Below, one piece after another: positions 1 to 8,293 of a stretch of DNA of 64,000 nucleotides. Each line of letters starts with the position of its first letter. The stretch's first letter is position 1. This DNA is from Chelativorans salis (GTDB taxonomy: Bacteria; Pseudomonadota; Alphaproteobacteria; Rhizobiales; Rhizobiaceae), in NCBI RefSeq assembly GCF_025336525.1, contig NZ_JAOCZP010000005.1, positions 124,001 to 188,000 of the forward strand, read 5' to 3'. A program made the position numbers and the translations under genes. The notes beneath the pieces were generated by a model. The model saw nothing but the letters and a program-made list of their open reading frames with translations, had not been told where the DNA came from and did no database searches.

Positions 1-1465
1 TGAAGTTGGCCAGGTAGGTGCTGGCGATGCGCTTCATTTCCAGGTCCGGCCAGGTCCAGCGCCGCTGGTCCGGGTTGTCCTTGCGGATCGCCGCGTTGAA
101 ATACCAAAGGTCGGCGGCATGCCACGCGCGGCGGAAGCCCTGATCCTTACCTGGAGGCCAGTGATCCCAGTAGAAGAGATAGACGTTAGCGTCGCTGTGA
201 GCCTTGGCGTGCTCCGCCCCGATCTTCACATACTGGAACATGAAGTCGTTAAGCATGCGCAGGGACAGTCGGTACCGCTCTACCGGGTCGTCGCTGGCAT
301 AGAGCGGGAAGACGCTCTCATCGACACTGCCCGCCTGATAGGGGCGGATGGCAGACAGCATGGCTTCGTGCTGCTCTTCCTCGGTCATCTCCCGGTTGGC
401 CGGGCGCAAGCCCGTATATTCATCCGCGGTCTGGCCGATGATGATGTCGAGCCCGTCGAAATCACCCGGCTGCAGAAGGTTCACCGAGTCCTCGGTCGTC
501 GAATAGCCATCGATGGTATAGAACTGGTTGGTCGCCGCCGCTCGCGCCAAGGTGTTATAGAGCGAGGAATCGGTGTCCTTCCACTTGGCTTTCCAGGTCT
601 CGGCGTCGATCTGGCGCAGGTCCTCGAGCGAGGTCTCCTTGCCGAATATCTCGTTCACCGCCTCCTGGTTCTGGACGGCCTTCTCCTCGAACGGGACCAC
701 TTTTCCAGGCAGGAAGCCGGTGAAGCTCGACTGGATGAAGGCGCGCTTGAGAAGGCCCTTGGCCAGCGGCGTACGCAGCAGCGCGACCGTGTTTTCACCA
801 CCCGCCGACTGGCCGCCAATGGTCACCAGTTCCGGATCGCCGCCAAAGCCCGCGATGTTGTCCTTGATCCAGTGCAGCGCTGTGACGAGATCGAGAATGG
901 CGAAATTGCCGGCGAGGCCGTCGGGATTTTCGTCCTTCATCTCGGGCAGGGAAAGGAACCCCTGGGCACCGAGCCGATACTGGACGGAAACTACGACCAC
1001 GCCCTGCGCAGCCAGTTCTGACGCGTTGAGGAAATCCCAGGCGCTTGCCGAACCGAGACGGTTTGCGCCGCCATGAATCATCATATAGACCGGCAGCTGG
1101 TCATTTGTGCTCTTAGCCGGAGTCCAGACCGCAAGGTTCAGCCCCTCATCGCTGGAGATTTCCTCGTCCTGCAAGATCGGGTCGCCCCACTCGTCCGCGG
1201 CGAGGACGCCCTCCCATGGCTCTACAGGGGGTGCCGGCTTCCAGCGGTTCTTGCCGCCGACATTTCCGGCAAAGGGAACCCCCTTGAAGACCTGCACACC
1301 CGGTGTGTCGCTCGGCACGCCCTTGACGAGCCCGCCTTCCACCTTGACTACTTCCACCGGATTATTCTTCGCACCGGCAGCGGATTGTGCCGCAGATGGA
1401 TGCGGCATGCCGGCCAAGCCGTACAAGCCGAGGACCAGCAGGGCACCTCGCAGAGCTGTGATCAT
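1..1465 (-). CDS. Type-B carboxylesterase, secreted (3' end outside window)
   Basis: Serine ester hydrolase of the carboxylesterase/cholinesterase alpha/beta-hydrolase family, probably exported. At least 488 codons are open. Residues 1 to about 27 form a signal peptide ending near AAQS. An oxyanion-hole HGGA lies near residue 131, the nucleophile motif GGQSAGG has its serine near 220, and the late motif AWHAADLWYF matches the family's catalytic histidine region (HxxELxY). The start at 1465 is preceded by a strong GGAGGAGG Shine-Dalgarno sequence. The stop lies beyond the left edge, so the extreme C-terminus is missing. It is the last gene of a minus-strand group with a binding-protein-like gene, a cupin and a rubredoxin system. 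The substrate is unknown; a small ester linked to that pathway is possible but is inference. Confidence 0.85.
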   Translation of the reverse strand, partial: MITALRGALLVLGLYGLAGMPHPSAAQSAAGAKNNPVEVVKVEGGLVKGVPSDTPGVQVFKGVPFAGNVGGKNRWKPAPPVEPWEGVLAADEWGDPILQDEEISSDEGLNLAVWTPAKSTNDQLPVYMMIHGGANRLGSASAWDFLNASELAAQGVVVVSVQYRLGAQGFLSLPEMKDENPDGLAGNFAILDLVTALHWIKDNIAGFGGDPELVTIGGQSAGGENTVALLRTPLAKGLLKRAFIQSSFTGFLPGKVVPFEEKAVQNQEAVNEIFGKETSLEDLRQIDAETWKAKWKDTDSSLYNTLARAAATNQFYTIDGYSTTEDSVNLLQPGDFDGLDIIIGQTADEYTGLRPANREMTEEEQHEAMLSAIRPYQAGSVDESVFPLYASDDPVERYRLSLRMLNDFMFQYVKIGAEHAKAHSDANVYLFYWDHWPPGKDQGFRRAWHAADLWYFNAAIRKDNPDQRRWTWPDLEMKRIASTYLANF

Positions 1466-1489
1466 CTTCGAAACCCTCCTCCATCAACC

Positions 1490-1508
1490 GCGGGCAGTTC
1501 CTGCCCGC
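1490..1508 (-). promoter_or_regulatory. Perfect hairpin in the esterase leader
   Basis: An 8-bp inverted repeat (GCGGGCAG / CTGCCCGC) with a 3-base loop sits 25 bases upstream of the esterase start and downstream of the preceding stop at 1564. It has no U-tract on the minus strand, so it looks more like an RNA processing or attenuation hairpin than a complete intrinsic terminator. Confidence 0.4.
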
Positions 1509-1563
1509 CTCCCGAAAGCTCCGGCCCGTTCTGGCCGCCAGAGTAAAATCCTTTTGCCCGCCG

Positions 1564-2307
1564 TCAGGCCGGCGGAACGACCACGCCGGCGTGGCCGTTG
1601 CGGGCCAGCGCTTCTTTCACGAAACCCGACGCCTTCATTTCCTTCACGAACGCCCTCACGTAGCGAGCGGCAGTCTGCTTTTTCGCGCTTACGCCCACCG
1701 CTTGTTGAATGGTCATGAACGCTTCCGGCATCAGCTGAAAATCCGAATGGGAATTGGCCACCCTCTGCATGGCCTGCCGGACGCCAGCGAGCCCGTCAAT
1801 TTCCCCGCGCTCAAGTGCGGCGATCGCTTCGCTCAGGCTCAGGAACCGCGTGAGCCGGCCGCCCTTGCCTGTCCGTGACAGGTGCAGCTCGTAGGCGCTG
1901 CCTTTGACGGCGCCAATCTTCACCTGCTGGCGGTCGACGTCATCGGGCGTTTTGGCCGGCGAATCCTTGCGGACGAGAAAGGCCCCTTCGATGAGGACAT
2001 AGGGATCGCTGAAGGCGATTTTTTCGGCTCGCTTCGGATCGACGGCCAGGAAGCAGATGTCCCACTCGTCGTGGCCTGCTCCGTCGGAGACCGCTTCGGC
2101 CTTATCGTAATGCCTGAAATGCACTGGCAGCCCAAGCCTGCGGCCCAGCTCGTGCGCCAGTTCGACAGTTATTCCGCTCGGTTTCTCGTCGGCCTCGCCC
2201 CGCCGCACCAGGACGACATTGCCGTGATTGAGGGCGCAACGCAAAGTGCCGGACGGTGCCAAATCCTTGCGTACTTGCTCCAGATCGAACTCCTGGTCAG
2301 ACGTCAT
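1564..2307 (-). CDS. Family-3 solute-binding-protein-like protein without signal peptide
   Basis: 247 aa, with the fold signature of amino-acid-type periplasmic binding proteins (SBP_bac_3): an early LRCALNHGN strand, ITVELAHELGRRLGLPV in the first lobe, the conserved IAFSDPYVLIEGAFLV segment, and hinge-like motif VGVSAKKQ. The N-terminus (MTSDQEFDLEQV) is hydrophilic with no export signal, and no in-frame upstream start adds one. The protein is therefore probably cytoplasmic, or a periplasmic protein that has lost its leader. No ABC permease or ATPase lies beside it. A sensor or ligand-sequestering role, or an enzyme on the same fold (cyclohexadienyl-dehydratase type), is possible. It sits 25 bases downstream of the cupin gene, in the same operon. 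Confidence 0.65.
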   Translation of the reverse strand: MTSDQEFDLEQVRKDLAPSGTLRCALNHGNVVLVRRGEADEKPSGITVELAHELGRRLGLPVHFRHYDKAEAVSDGAGHDEWDICFLAVDPKRAEKIAFSDPYVLIEGAFLVRKDSPAKTPDDVDRQQVKIGAVKGSAYELHLSRTGKGGRLTRFLSLSEAIAALERGEIDGLAGVRQAMQRVANSHSDFQLMPEAFMTIQQAVGVSAKKQTAARYVRAFVKEMKASGFVKEALARNGHAGVVVPPA

Positions 2308-2332
2308 TCACAGGCCCTCTCGAAAGTCAGGT

Positions 2333-3073
2333 TCAGATCGATTTCATCCACTCGTCCTCACGAGGAAACTGCGTGACCATGACTTCCAGCCCCGCTTCGC
2401 CGGCTGTCAGGAGCGGCGCCTCATCGAGGGCGCGCAGGAAGACGAGCGAGTAAGGCTCGTAGCTCTTGCCATCCAGCAGCAGACTGCCGTTGAGCACGAT
2501 GAGATACTGTCCGCCGGATTCGCTCGGATCAGGCGACTGGGCGGCCATGTTTGGGCCAAGGCGGATGACCTTCACGTTCATGCCGTCGTCGCCTGGTTCC
2601 TCATCGATGACGGACTCGACCGAGATGCTGTCTCGATTGCGCAGCACGGGATCGGTCGACAGGGTAACCTGTGGCGAAACACGATGCCGCCGCTTCGTCG
2701 GCTTCAGCTTTTCCCGAACGTTCGGCGTGCTGAGATAGACAAGACCGGCATCCGTCTTGCTGCGAAGCGTCAGGTACGAAAGCCCCTGAGCGCTGGCGAT
2801 CAGCGGGCCGTAGCCCGTATGATGATCGGCGTAATGCACCGTGACGAGCTGGACCTGGTTGCGGCCGATGGTTCCGCTGCCGGCGATGAAAACCTGGAAC
2901 TGATCCACGATATGGAAATGGGAATCGAGTTTCTGGTGAGCATTGAGGTCCAGCCGGAACGCCTGCGGGTCAGGAGTCGCGATATCCGAGTTCTTGCCGA
3001 AGAGATTGATCTTCCAGGATTGCCCGCGGCGGAACCGGTCGGGTTCCTTCTCCACGTAAGAAGCGGCCTGCAT
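2333..3073 (-). CDS. Bicupin protein, possible dioxygenase or sensor
   Basis: 246 aa. An N-terminal cupin is visible around the SHFHIVDQFQVFIAGSG motif (residues about 50-66), which gives two histidines in the usual metal-binding spacing. A second beta-barrel near the C-terminus carries GGQYLIVLNGSLLLDGK. No signal peptide. The start at 3073 has an AAGGAGG Shine-Dalgarno; the longer frame to 3139 would overlap the upstream reductase gene and was not used. Its place after the rubredoxin-reductase pair suggests a redox enzyme of a small-molecule pathway, but the metal ligands in the second barrel are not obvious. Function is unassigned. Confidence 0.65.
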   Translation of the reverse strand: MQAASYVEKEPDRFRRGQSWKINLFGKNSDIATPDPQAFRLDLNAHQKLDSHFHIVDQFQVFIAGSGTIGRNQVQLVTVHYADHHTGYGPLIASAQGLSYLTLRSKTDAGLVYLSTPNVREKLKPTKRRHRVSPQVTLSTDPVLRNRDSISVESVIDEEPGDDGMNVKVIRLGPNMAAQSPDPSESGGQYLIVLNGSLLLDGKSYEPYSLVFLRALDEAPLLTAGEAGLEVMVTQFPREDEWMKSI

Positions 3074-3104
3074 CGAATTCCTCCTTGCCTTGTTGCCTGC
3101 CCCT

Positions 3105-4316
3105 TCAGTGGTGATGGGGCGGCGGAAATTCCCAATCAAGCTCGGCGCTAAGATGATCTCGGTCCGTGCCGATCAACTGGTAGAGCGGCATGAACTGCCG
3201 CGGCGCGTTGACCGTCTGAACGGCAACGAGCCGGTCATCCTGAAAGCCAAGCACGGAGAATGCACCGCTCTCGGGCGCCTTGAGGACAAACTCCTTCGTC
3301 ACGCCGTGGACATCTCCGGCCATCTGCAGGTTCATGGCGCCCTGGTGGGTCCAGTAGCGGGGAACCCCCAGTGCGGGCACCGGCCGGCCCGCGATCGCCG
3401 CGGCAACCATTTTCGCCTGCTCCTGCCCGGGGTTCACGGCCTCATATCGGATATGACGCCGCGATACCGGGTCTAGCCAGGCAGCGCAGTCACCGATCGC
3501 AAACACCGCGGGATCGGTCGTGCAGCCCTGTTCTGATGCAAGAATGCCATCGGCGACCGGCAAGCCCGCTTGCCGCGCGAGCCCGTCATTGGGTGCGATC
3601 CCGATCGCGACCACGGTGAGATCCACGGAGAGGGTCTCCCCGCCCTCCAGGACGACGACATCGCCCTCCCCGCCTGCCTGACGCCCGATCGAAGCCAAGG
3701 TCGTGCCAAGCCTCAGGTCGAGCCCGTTGGCGCTGTGCCGGTCCGCCAAGTAGTTCGAGATCGACCGGCTGACGGAACGCTGCATGATGCGTTCGCCCGC
3801 CTCCAGCAGGGTAGTGCTGACACCCTTGACGAGCGCAACGGCTGCAACTTCCAGGCCGATCAGTCCGCCGCCGACGACCGCCATCGAGCGGGCGGAAGCA
3901 AGCCGCACCTTGAGAGCTCGCAGGTCATCAAAGTTGCGGAGATAGAGCGCGCGCCGCTCGGGGTCGACCGCTTCCGGAAGCTTCCTCGGCGAGGCACCGC
4001 AAGCAAGGATCAGCGTCTCGTAATCATGGCACTGCCCATTGGCGTCCACGACGCAGCGATCCTTCAGGTGAAGTTGCGAGGCCGTCGCGCCGCGAAGGAG
4101 CACAAGCCCATTCTTCTCATAGAAGTTTTCGACCCGCAGCGGCTGTGGGTCGAAAACTTCCTCCCGGAGGGCCTCCTTGGAAAGCTGCGGCCGGTGATAG
4201 GGGAGCGTCGGCTCCTGTGCGATGATCTTGATCGCACCCGAACAACCCTCTGCGCGGAGGGCAGACGCTGCCGCAACACCGGCATGGGAGCCTCCGACAA
4301 TCAAGATACTCGACAT
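3105..4316 (-). CDS. FAD/NAD(P)-dependent ferredoxin/rubredoxin reductase
   Basis: 403 aa, the usual length for class-I-like reductases of oxygenase and rubredoxin systems (CamA/AlkT family). The FAD-binding GGSHAG is at residues 8-13, the NAD(P)-binding GGGLIG at 149-154, and the second FAD motif FAIGDCAAW is in the C-terminal third, followed by a reductase C-terminal domain. Start 4316 (MSSILIVGG) has a GGGGAAA ribosome site and places the Rossmann fold at the N-terminus as expected. The rubredoxin gene is 14 bases upstream, so this protein most likely passes electrons from NAD(P)H to that rubredoxin. No hydroxylase is adjacent, so the final electron acceptor is unknown. Confidence 0.88.
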   Translation of the reverse strand: MSSILIVGGSHAGVAAASALRAEGCSGAIKIIAQEPTLPYHRPQLSKEALREEVFDPQPLRVENFYEKNGLVLLRGATASQLHLKDRCVVDANGQCHDYETLILACGASPRKLPEAVDPERRALYLRNFDDLRALKVRLASARSMAVVGGGLIGLEVAAVALVKGVSTTLLEAGERIMQRSVSRSISNYLADRHSANGLDLRLGTTLASIGRQAGGEGDVVVLEGGETLSVDLTVVAIGIAPNDGLARQAGLPVADGILASEQGCTTDPAVFAIGDCAAWLDPVSRRHIRYEAVNPGQEQAKMVAAAIAGRPVPALGVPRYWTHQGAMNLQMAGDVHGVTKEFVLKAPESGAFSVLGFQDDRLVAVQTVNAPRQFMPLYQLIGTDRDHLSAELDWEFPPPHHH

Positions 4317-4330
4317 GGATTTCCCCTGGC

Positions 4331-4534
4331 TCAGCCGACCACCACCATGTCGAACTCGCTCTTGCGCGCGCCGCATTCCGGACAGAACCAGTCGTCAGGC
4401 ACATCCTCCCACCGCGTACCGGGCGCTATGCCGCCGTCAGGATCACCTATCGCTTCGTCATATCGAAAGCCGCAGAGCACGCATTCCCAGATCCTGGAGG
4501 CGCCGTCCTGCACGACATCTGCTGACGCACTCAT
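4331..4534 (-). CDS. Rubredoxin
   Basis: 67 aa mononuclear iron protein with the two rubredoxin knuckles: CVLCG (Cys18, Cys21) and CPECG (Cys51, Cys54), with the conserved [14 protein letters not shown] segment. The ATG at 4534 has an AAGGA ribosome site; a GTG one codon earlier is also possible. First gene of the minus-strand electron-transfer operon, divergent from the LysR gene at 4656 across a LysR-type box, so probably controlled by that regulator. Confidence 0.93.
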   Translation of the reverse strand: MSASADVVQDGASRIWECVLCGFRYDEAIGDPDGGIAPGTRWEDVPDDWFCPECGARKSEFDMVVVG

Positions 4535-4622
4535 CACCAGTCCTTGTCCTGATTGCCTTAATTCGGTTCGAGGCTAATTCAGTGGCTCCCATATCGCTAG
4601 CCGCTGGTTTAGACTATCAGTC

Positions 4623-4637
4623 ATGCCAAAATGGCAT
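4623..4637. promoter_or_regulatory. LysR-type T-N11-A inverted repeat
   Basis: ATGCCA AAA TGGCAT is a perfect 6-3-6 inverted repeat containing T-N11-A. A third ATGCCA half-site follows at 4638-4643. It lies in the divergent region between the rubredoxin operon and the LysR gene, directly upstream of the LysR ribosome site, as expected for an autoregulatory site. Confidence 0.6.
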
Positions 4638-4655
4638 ATGCCAGAAGGGGATGGT

Positions 4656-5558
4656 ATGGATATCCGCCAGCTAAACTATTTCGTGAGGGTTGCGGAGCTC
4701 GGAAGCTTCAGCCGCGCCTCGGCTTTCCTGCACGTTGCCCAGCCAGCACTCAGCCGTCAGATCCGCAACCTGGAGCTGGAACTGAAGGAAACGCTTCTCA
4801 TCCGCAACGGAAGAGGCGTGGAGCCGACAGAAGCCGGAGAACGACTCCTGACCAATGCACGCGGCATCATGCGGCTCATGGAGCGGACCTACGAGGATGT
4901 TGAGAACGCGCGAACCGGTAAATCCGGGAAAGTGGCGATCGGCATGCCCGCCACGATTTCGATGGCCATTGCCACCGCACTGATCCGACGGTTGCGCGAG
5001 GAACTGTCGGATGCCCGCGTCACGTTAGTTCATGGGCGATCGCGCCAGTTGCAGGAATGGGTACTGTCCGGCAGTCTTGACGGGGCGATCATGTTCGACG
5101 CGCCCTCCTCCCCCATGCTCGAAATCGACGAACTCATTCGAGAACAACTCTATCTGGTTGGCCCGGAGTCCGCATTTGACGATCTAGGCCCCATCCCGCT
5201 GGAGGAGCTTTCTTCCCTTCCCATGATCATCGCTGTTCGCCCGAACAGCGTGCGGGTTCTGGTGGATTCAGAGCTGGCAAGGCTCGGCCAGAAACTGAAC
5301 ATCGTTTTCGAGCTGGAGCCGCTGGACGCGATGCTGGATCTCGTCCAGGACGGCTACGGCTTCACCGTGGCTTCGCGACGGACGTTGAAAACGAAAGGGC
5401 GCGGCGAGGGACTAGCCATGCGGAAAATTGTCGGTCCCGAGCTGGTTCTCCCCGTTCAGATCGTGCTGCCCACGCGAAGGCACAACAATCGCCTTCAGGA
5501 AGCAGCGTTCCGGATTCTAAAGGAGCTGAGCCTGCAGGTCCTCAAGAGCGAAGATTAG
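4656..5558 (+). CDS. LysR-family transcriptional regulator
   Basis: 300 aa. The N-terminal winged HTH begins RQLNYFVRVAELGSFSRA and continues with QPALSRQIRNLE; the C-terminal effector domain has the two-lobe LysR substrate fold. The start at 4656 has an AGAAGGGG ribosome site; an upstream ATG at 4623 lies inside the operator palindrome and was rejected. It is divergent from the rubredoxin operon and co-directional with the CapA/ABC operon, and T-N11-A boxes lie on both sides of the gene, so it may control both. The DNA-binding domain closely resembles that of the second LysR at 15508-16437. Confidence 0.9.
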   Translation: MDIRQLNYFVRVAELGSFSRASAFLHVAQPALSRQIRNLELELKETLLIRNGRGVEPTEAGERLLTNARGIMRLMERTYEDVENARTGKSGKVAIGMPATISMAIATALIRRLREELSDARVTLVHGRSRQLQEWVLSGSLDGAIMFDAPSSPMLEIDELIREQLYLVGPESAFDDLGPIPLEELSSLPMIIAVRPNSVRVLVDSELARLGQKLNIVFELEPLDAMLDLVQDGYGFTVASRRTLKTKGRGEGLAMRKIVGPELVLPVQIVLPTRRHNNRLQEAAFRILKELSLQVLKSED

Positions 5559-5599
5559 GCCGGATCACTCGAATTTCTGTCGCTCCCACGATTCCGACT

Positions 5600-5616
5600 T
5601 ATGCCAATGCAGCATA
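5600..5616. promoter_or_regulatory. Second LysR-type box, upstream of capA-like gene
   Basis: TATGC-N7-GCATA is a perfect 5-bp inverted repeat. Its core TGCCAATGCAGCA has the same T-N11-A geometry and the same TGCCA half-site as the box at 4623-4637. It lies about 180 bases upstream of the capA-like start, in the 237-base gap after the LysR gene; the rest of that gap shows nothing recognisable. Confidence 0.5.
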
Positions 5617-5795
5617 TCTGAAAGTCAAACAATCAACATTGCGATAGAAAGGCCGATGAGCGATGCTCATGGCGTAAACACACCGTCTGCCTGCCGATGA
5701 CGGGCTCGCGGTGGCGGGAGCGGCAGGCCCGTCGCCCCCAATGGCGGATGCGGAGAGACGGTCCGATTTGTCCGTGCAGGAGCTAAAGGGATACG

Positions 5796-7187
5796 ATGAC
5801 ATCACCGCGAACATGGAATGTTACACTGGCCGGCGAGTGCATGGTTTGCCGGCCGTTCATGCTCCACGACGAGCCGGAATTCACGGGTGTCATCGATCTT
5901 CTGACAGACTCGGACGTCACCTACGCTCACCTCGAAATGAACCTCGCCGATTATAAGGAGCTTCGATGGCCGGCCCGTGGTCAGGGCATCGGCAGCTTCA
6001 TGATGGCCGATCCCGAAATCGCCATGGATCTGAAGTCCGCCGGCATCGACATCGTGTCTACAGCCCACAACCACAGCTTCGATTTCGGGGCCGAGGGGTT
6101 GCTGGCGACCAAGAAGCATTGCAAGGCAGCCGGGATTGCAGCAGCGGGAACCGGCGCGGACCTCGAGCAGGCCAGCGAGCCCGCCTATCTTGAGAAGAAG
6201 AGGGGACGCGTGGCGCTTGTCTCGACCAGTTCCGGCAACCAGCATTTCATGTGGGCGGGACTTCCAAAGGGAGCACTTCAGGGGCGCCCCGGCGTAAACC
6301 CGCTCCGCATCTCGTATGAATTCGTCGTGGACGAGAACACGGCCGCCAATCTCAAGGAGTTCGGCCGCAACCTCAACGTGCTCAAGCCGGTCAAGAGTGA
6401 GAAGCCGGGCGCGTTCGGCATCCTGATGCCTGGCGCGCAGCAGTGGGGTGACGTCAATACCTTCGTTGTGGGCGACCGCTTCGACATCGTCAGCCGCTGC
6501 CACCAGCGCGACCTCGAGCGCAATCTGCGCTCCGTCGAAGAAGCAAAGGCGATGGCTGACCTGGTGCTGGTCGCGCATCATTTCAGCGTGGCGGATGGCC
6601 CCCGAGGCGACACCCCGCCGAAGTTTGCCCGGGATTTCGCCCATGCAGCGATTGACGGCGGGGCCGACATCTATGTCGGGCATGGCTGGCACAAGACACT
6701 GGGCATCGAGATCTACAAGGGCAAACCGATCATCTACGGGATCGGCAACTTCTTCGCCCAGTCCGAATTCATCCAGCGCGTTCCTTACGACAGCTACGAT
6801 GCATGGGGGCATGATGTCGACCGCCTGCCCACGCTGACGCCGGCGGCGCACCCGCTCCATCCGGGCCTAGACTCGCCGTCCGATACCTGGTGGAGCTCGG
6901 CGATCATCAAGGTCGAGATGGAAGACCATCAGCTCAAGCGCATTCACCTCCACCCGGTGGAGATGGGCCGCGAGAGCACACCGGATGCCCCCCAGACCCG
7001 ACGCACTGGAAGCGGCGAGCATGACTTTACCGAAGGAAGGCCGATGCTGGCAAAGGGGGACGACGCGCTGCGCATCCTCGAACGCTTTCAGCGTCTGTCG
7101 AAGATGTATGGCACCAACGTCGAAATCTATGGCGGCGTGGGCACAATCGATTTGTCGAGCGCCGAACCGGCCGCACTGTCGGCCTGA
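5796..7187 (+). CDS. CapA-family (PGA_cap) metallophosphoesterase-fold protein
   Basis: 463 aa. Related to CapA/PgsA proteins of poly-gamma-glutamate synthesis, which have a calcineurin-like fold. An early VTLAGECMV strand, AHLEMNL near residues 45-50, HNHSFDFG at 91-98 and later VGHGWHKTLGIEIYKGKPIIYGIGNFF give the histidine/aspartate/asparagine ligand pattern of the family. No signal peptide or N-terminal membrane anchor is visible, unlike the classical capsule protein, so it is probably a cytoplasmic hydrolase or ligase-like enzyme. Start 5796 has a GGAGCTAAAGGG ribosome site. It heads an operon with an oligopeptide-type ABC importer, suggesting a role in processing an imported peptide-like or glutamyl compound (inference). 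Confidence 0.8.
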   Translation: MTSPRTWNVTLAGECMVCRPFMLHDEPEFTGVIDLLTDSDVTYAHLEMNLADYKELRWPARGQGIGSFMMADPEIAMDLKSAGIDIVSTAHNHSFDFGAEGLLATKKHCKAAGIAAAGTGADLEQASEPAYLEKKRGRVALVSTSSGNQHFMWAGLPKGALQGRPGVNPLRISYEFVVDENTAANLKEFGRNLNVLKPVKSEKPGAFGILMPGAQQWGDVNTFVVGDRFDIVSRCHQRDLERNLRSVEEAKAMADLVLVAHHFSVADGPRGDTPPKFARDFAHAAIDGGADIYVGHGWHKTLGIEIYKGKPIIYGIGNFFAQSEFIQRVPYDSYDAWGHDVDRLPTLTPAAHPLHPGLDSPSDTWWSSAIIKVEMEDHQLKRIHLHPVEMGRESTPDAPQTRRTGSGEHDFTEGRPMLAKGDDALRILERFQRLSKMYGTNVEIYGGVGTIDLSSAEPAALSA

Positions 7188-7276
7188 ATATAAATCCGGC
7201 CGACGAGGCCGCAAGATACTTCGCCGGCGGCATGCCTGCCGGCGGCGATAAGAAGAAAACAGGGAGGATTCGAGCC

Positions 7277-8293
7277 ATGAGCGTGGCGACTCCGGCACTT
7301 GAGGTGGTCGGCGCGGGGCACGTGGCGCAACCGGACCGTCCGCGGCTGTTGCGGGTATCTTCCCTCAGCGTGTCGTTTCCAGGCGCGGAGGGGCGCGAAA
7401 GCGAGGTCGTGAGCGAACTCAGCTACGAGATCGCCCAGGGGGAGACGCTTGGCGTGGTCGGCGAAAGCGGCTGCGGCAAGACAATGACTTCGCTCGCCAT
7501 CATGGGACTGCTGCCAAGTGGCGCCAAAGTTTCCGGATCGATCGAGTTCGACGGCAAGGATCTGACAGCCTTCAGCCCCAGGCAATGGCGGAACCACCGT
7601 GGCCGAGAGGTGGCCATGGTGTTCCAAGAGCCAATGACGGCCATGAATCCGGTCATGAAGGTCGGGCAGCAGATCGCGGAAGTTCTCGTCAAGCACGAGA
7701 GGCTCAGCAAACGGGCAGCCTTCGGTCGCGCAGTAGAACTCCTCGCCAGCGTCCATATCCCCTCGCCCGAGCGGCGGGCGCAGGACTATCCCCACCAGCT
7801 CTCCGGCGGGATGCGACAGCGCGCTATGATCGCCATGGCCTTGGCCTGCCGCCCGAAGCTCCTGGTGGCAGACGAGCCGACCACAGCGCTCGACGTAACC
7901 GTCCAGGCACAGATCCTCGATCTGATGCTTGAGCTCCAGGACACATACGGAACGGCCATACAGTTCATCAGCCATAATCTTGCGGTGGTCTCCGAGGTCG
8001 CGCACCAGCTCATGGTCATGTACTCGGGACGCATCGTCGAGTACGCGCCCGCCGAGGATCTGTTCGCCAATCCACTTCACCCCTACACACAGGGGCTGAT
8101 CAGGACGCTGCCGGACATCGCCCAACCGATGGCGGAACTCTACACGATCCCTGGATCCGTCGGCGGAAAGCGACCGTCCGGCTGCCGCTTCTCCAACCGG
8201 TGTCCGCTGGCGGACGCGCGGTGCCGCGAAGCCGAGCCAGCTTTGCGTGAGGTCACGCTGAGCCATCACGTCGCTTGCTTCAAGGTGAACTGA
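7277..8293 (+). CDS. Oligopeptide-type ABC importer, ATP-binding protein (DppD/OppD)
   Basis: 338 aa. Walker A GESGCGKT at residues 62-69, ABC signature LSGGMRQR at 175-182, Walker B LLVADEP at about 195-201, and the C-terminal cysteine-bearing CRFSNRCPLADARC segment typical of Opp/Dpp ATPases. The start at 7277 follows an AGGGAGG ribosome site; the longer frame from 7232 lacks one. The stop overlaps the next start by one base (TGATG), so the two ATPases are translationally coupled. It works as a heterodimer with the next gene on the cytoplasmic face of the permease. Confidence 0.93.
   Translation: MSVATPALEVVGAGHVAQPDRPRLLRVSSLSVSFPGAEGRESEVVSELSYEIAQGETLGVVGESGCGKTMTSLAIMGLLPSGAKVSGSIEFDGKDLTAFSPRQWRNHRGREVAMVFQEPMTAMNPVMKVGQQIAEVLVKHERLSKRAAFGRAVELLASVHIPSPERRAQDYPHQLSGGMRQRAMIAMALACRPKLLVADEPTTALDVTVQAQILDLMLELQDTYGTAIQFISHNLAVVSEVAHQLMVMYSGRIVEYAPAEDLFANPLHPYTQGLIRTLPDIAQPMAELYTIPGSVGGKRPSGCRFSNRCPLADARCREAEPALREVTLSHHVACFKVN

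Noticed and set aside
7127-8269. 380-aa minus-strand open frame
   Set aside because: Antisense of the first ABC ATPase, no recognisable motif.
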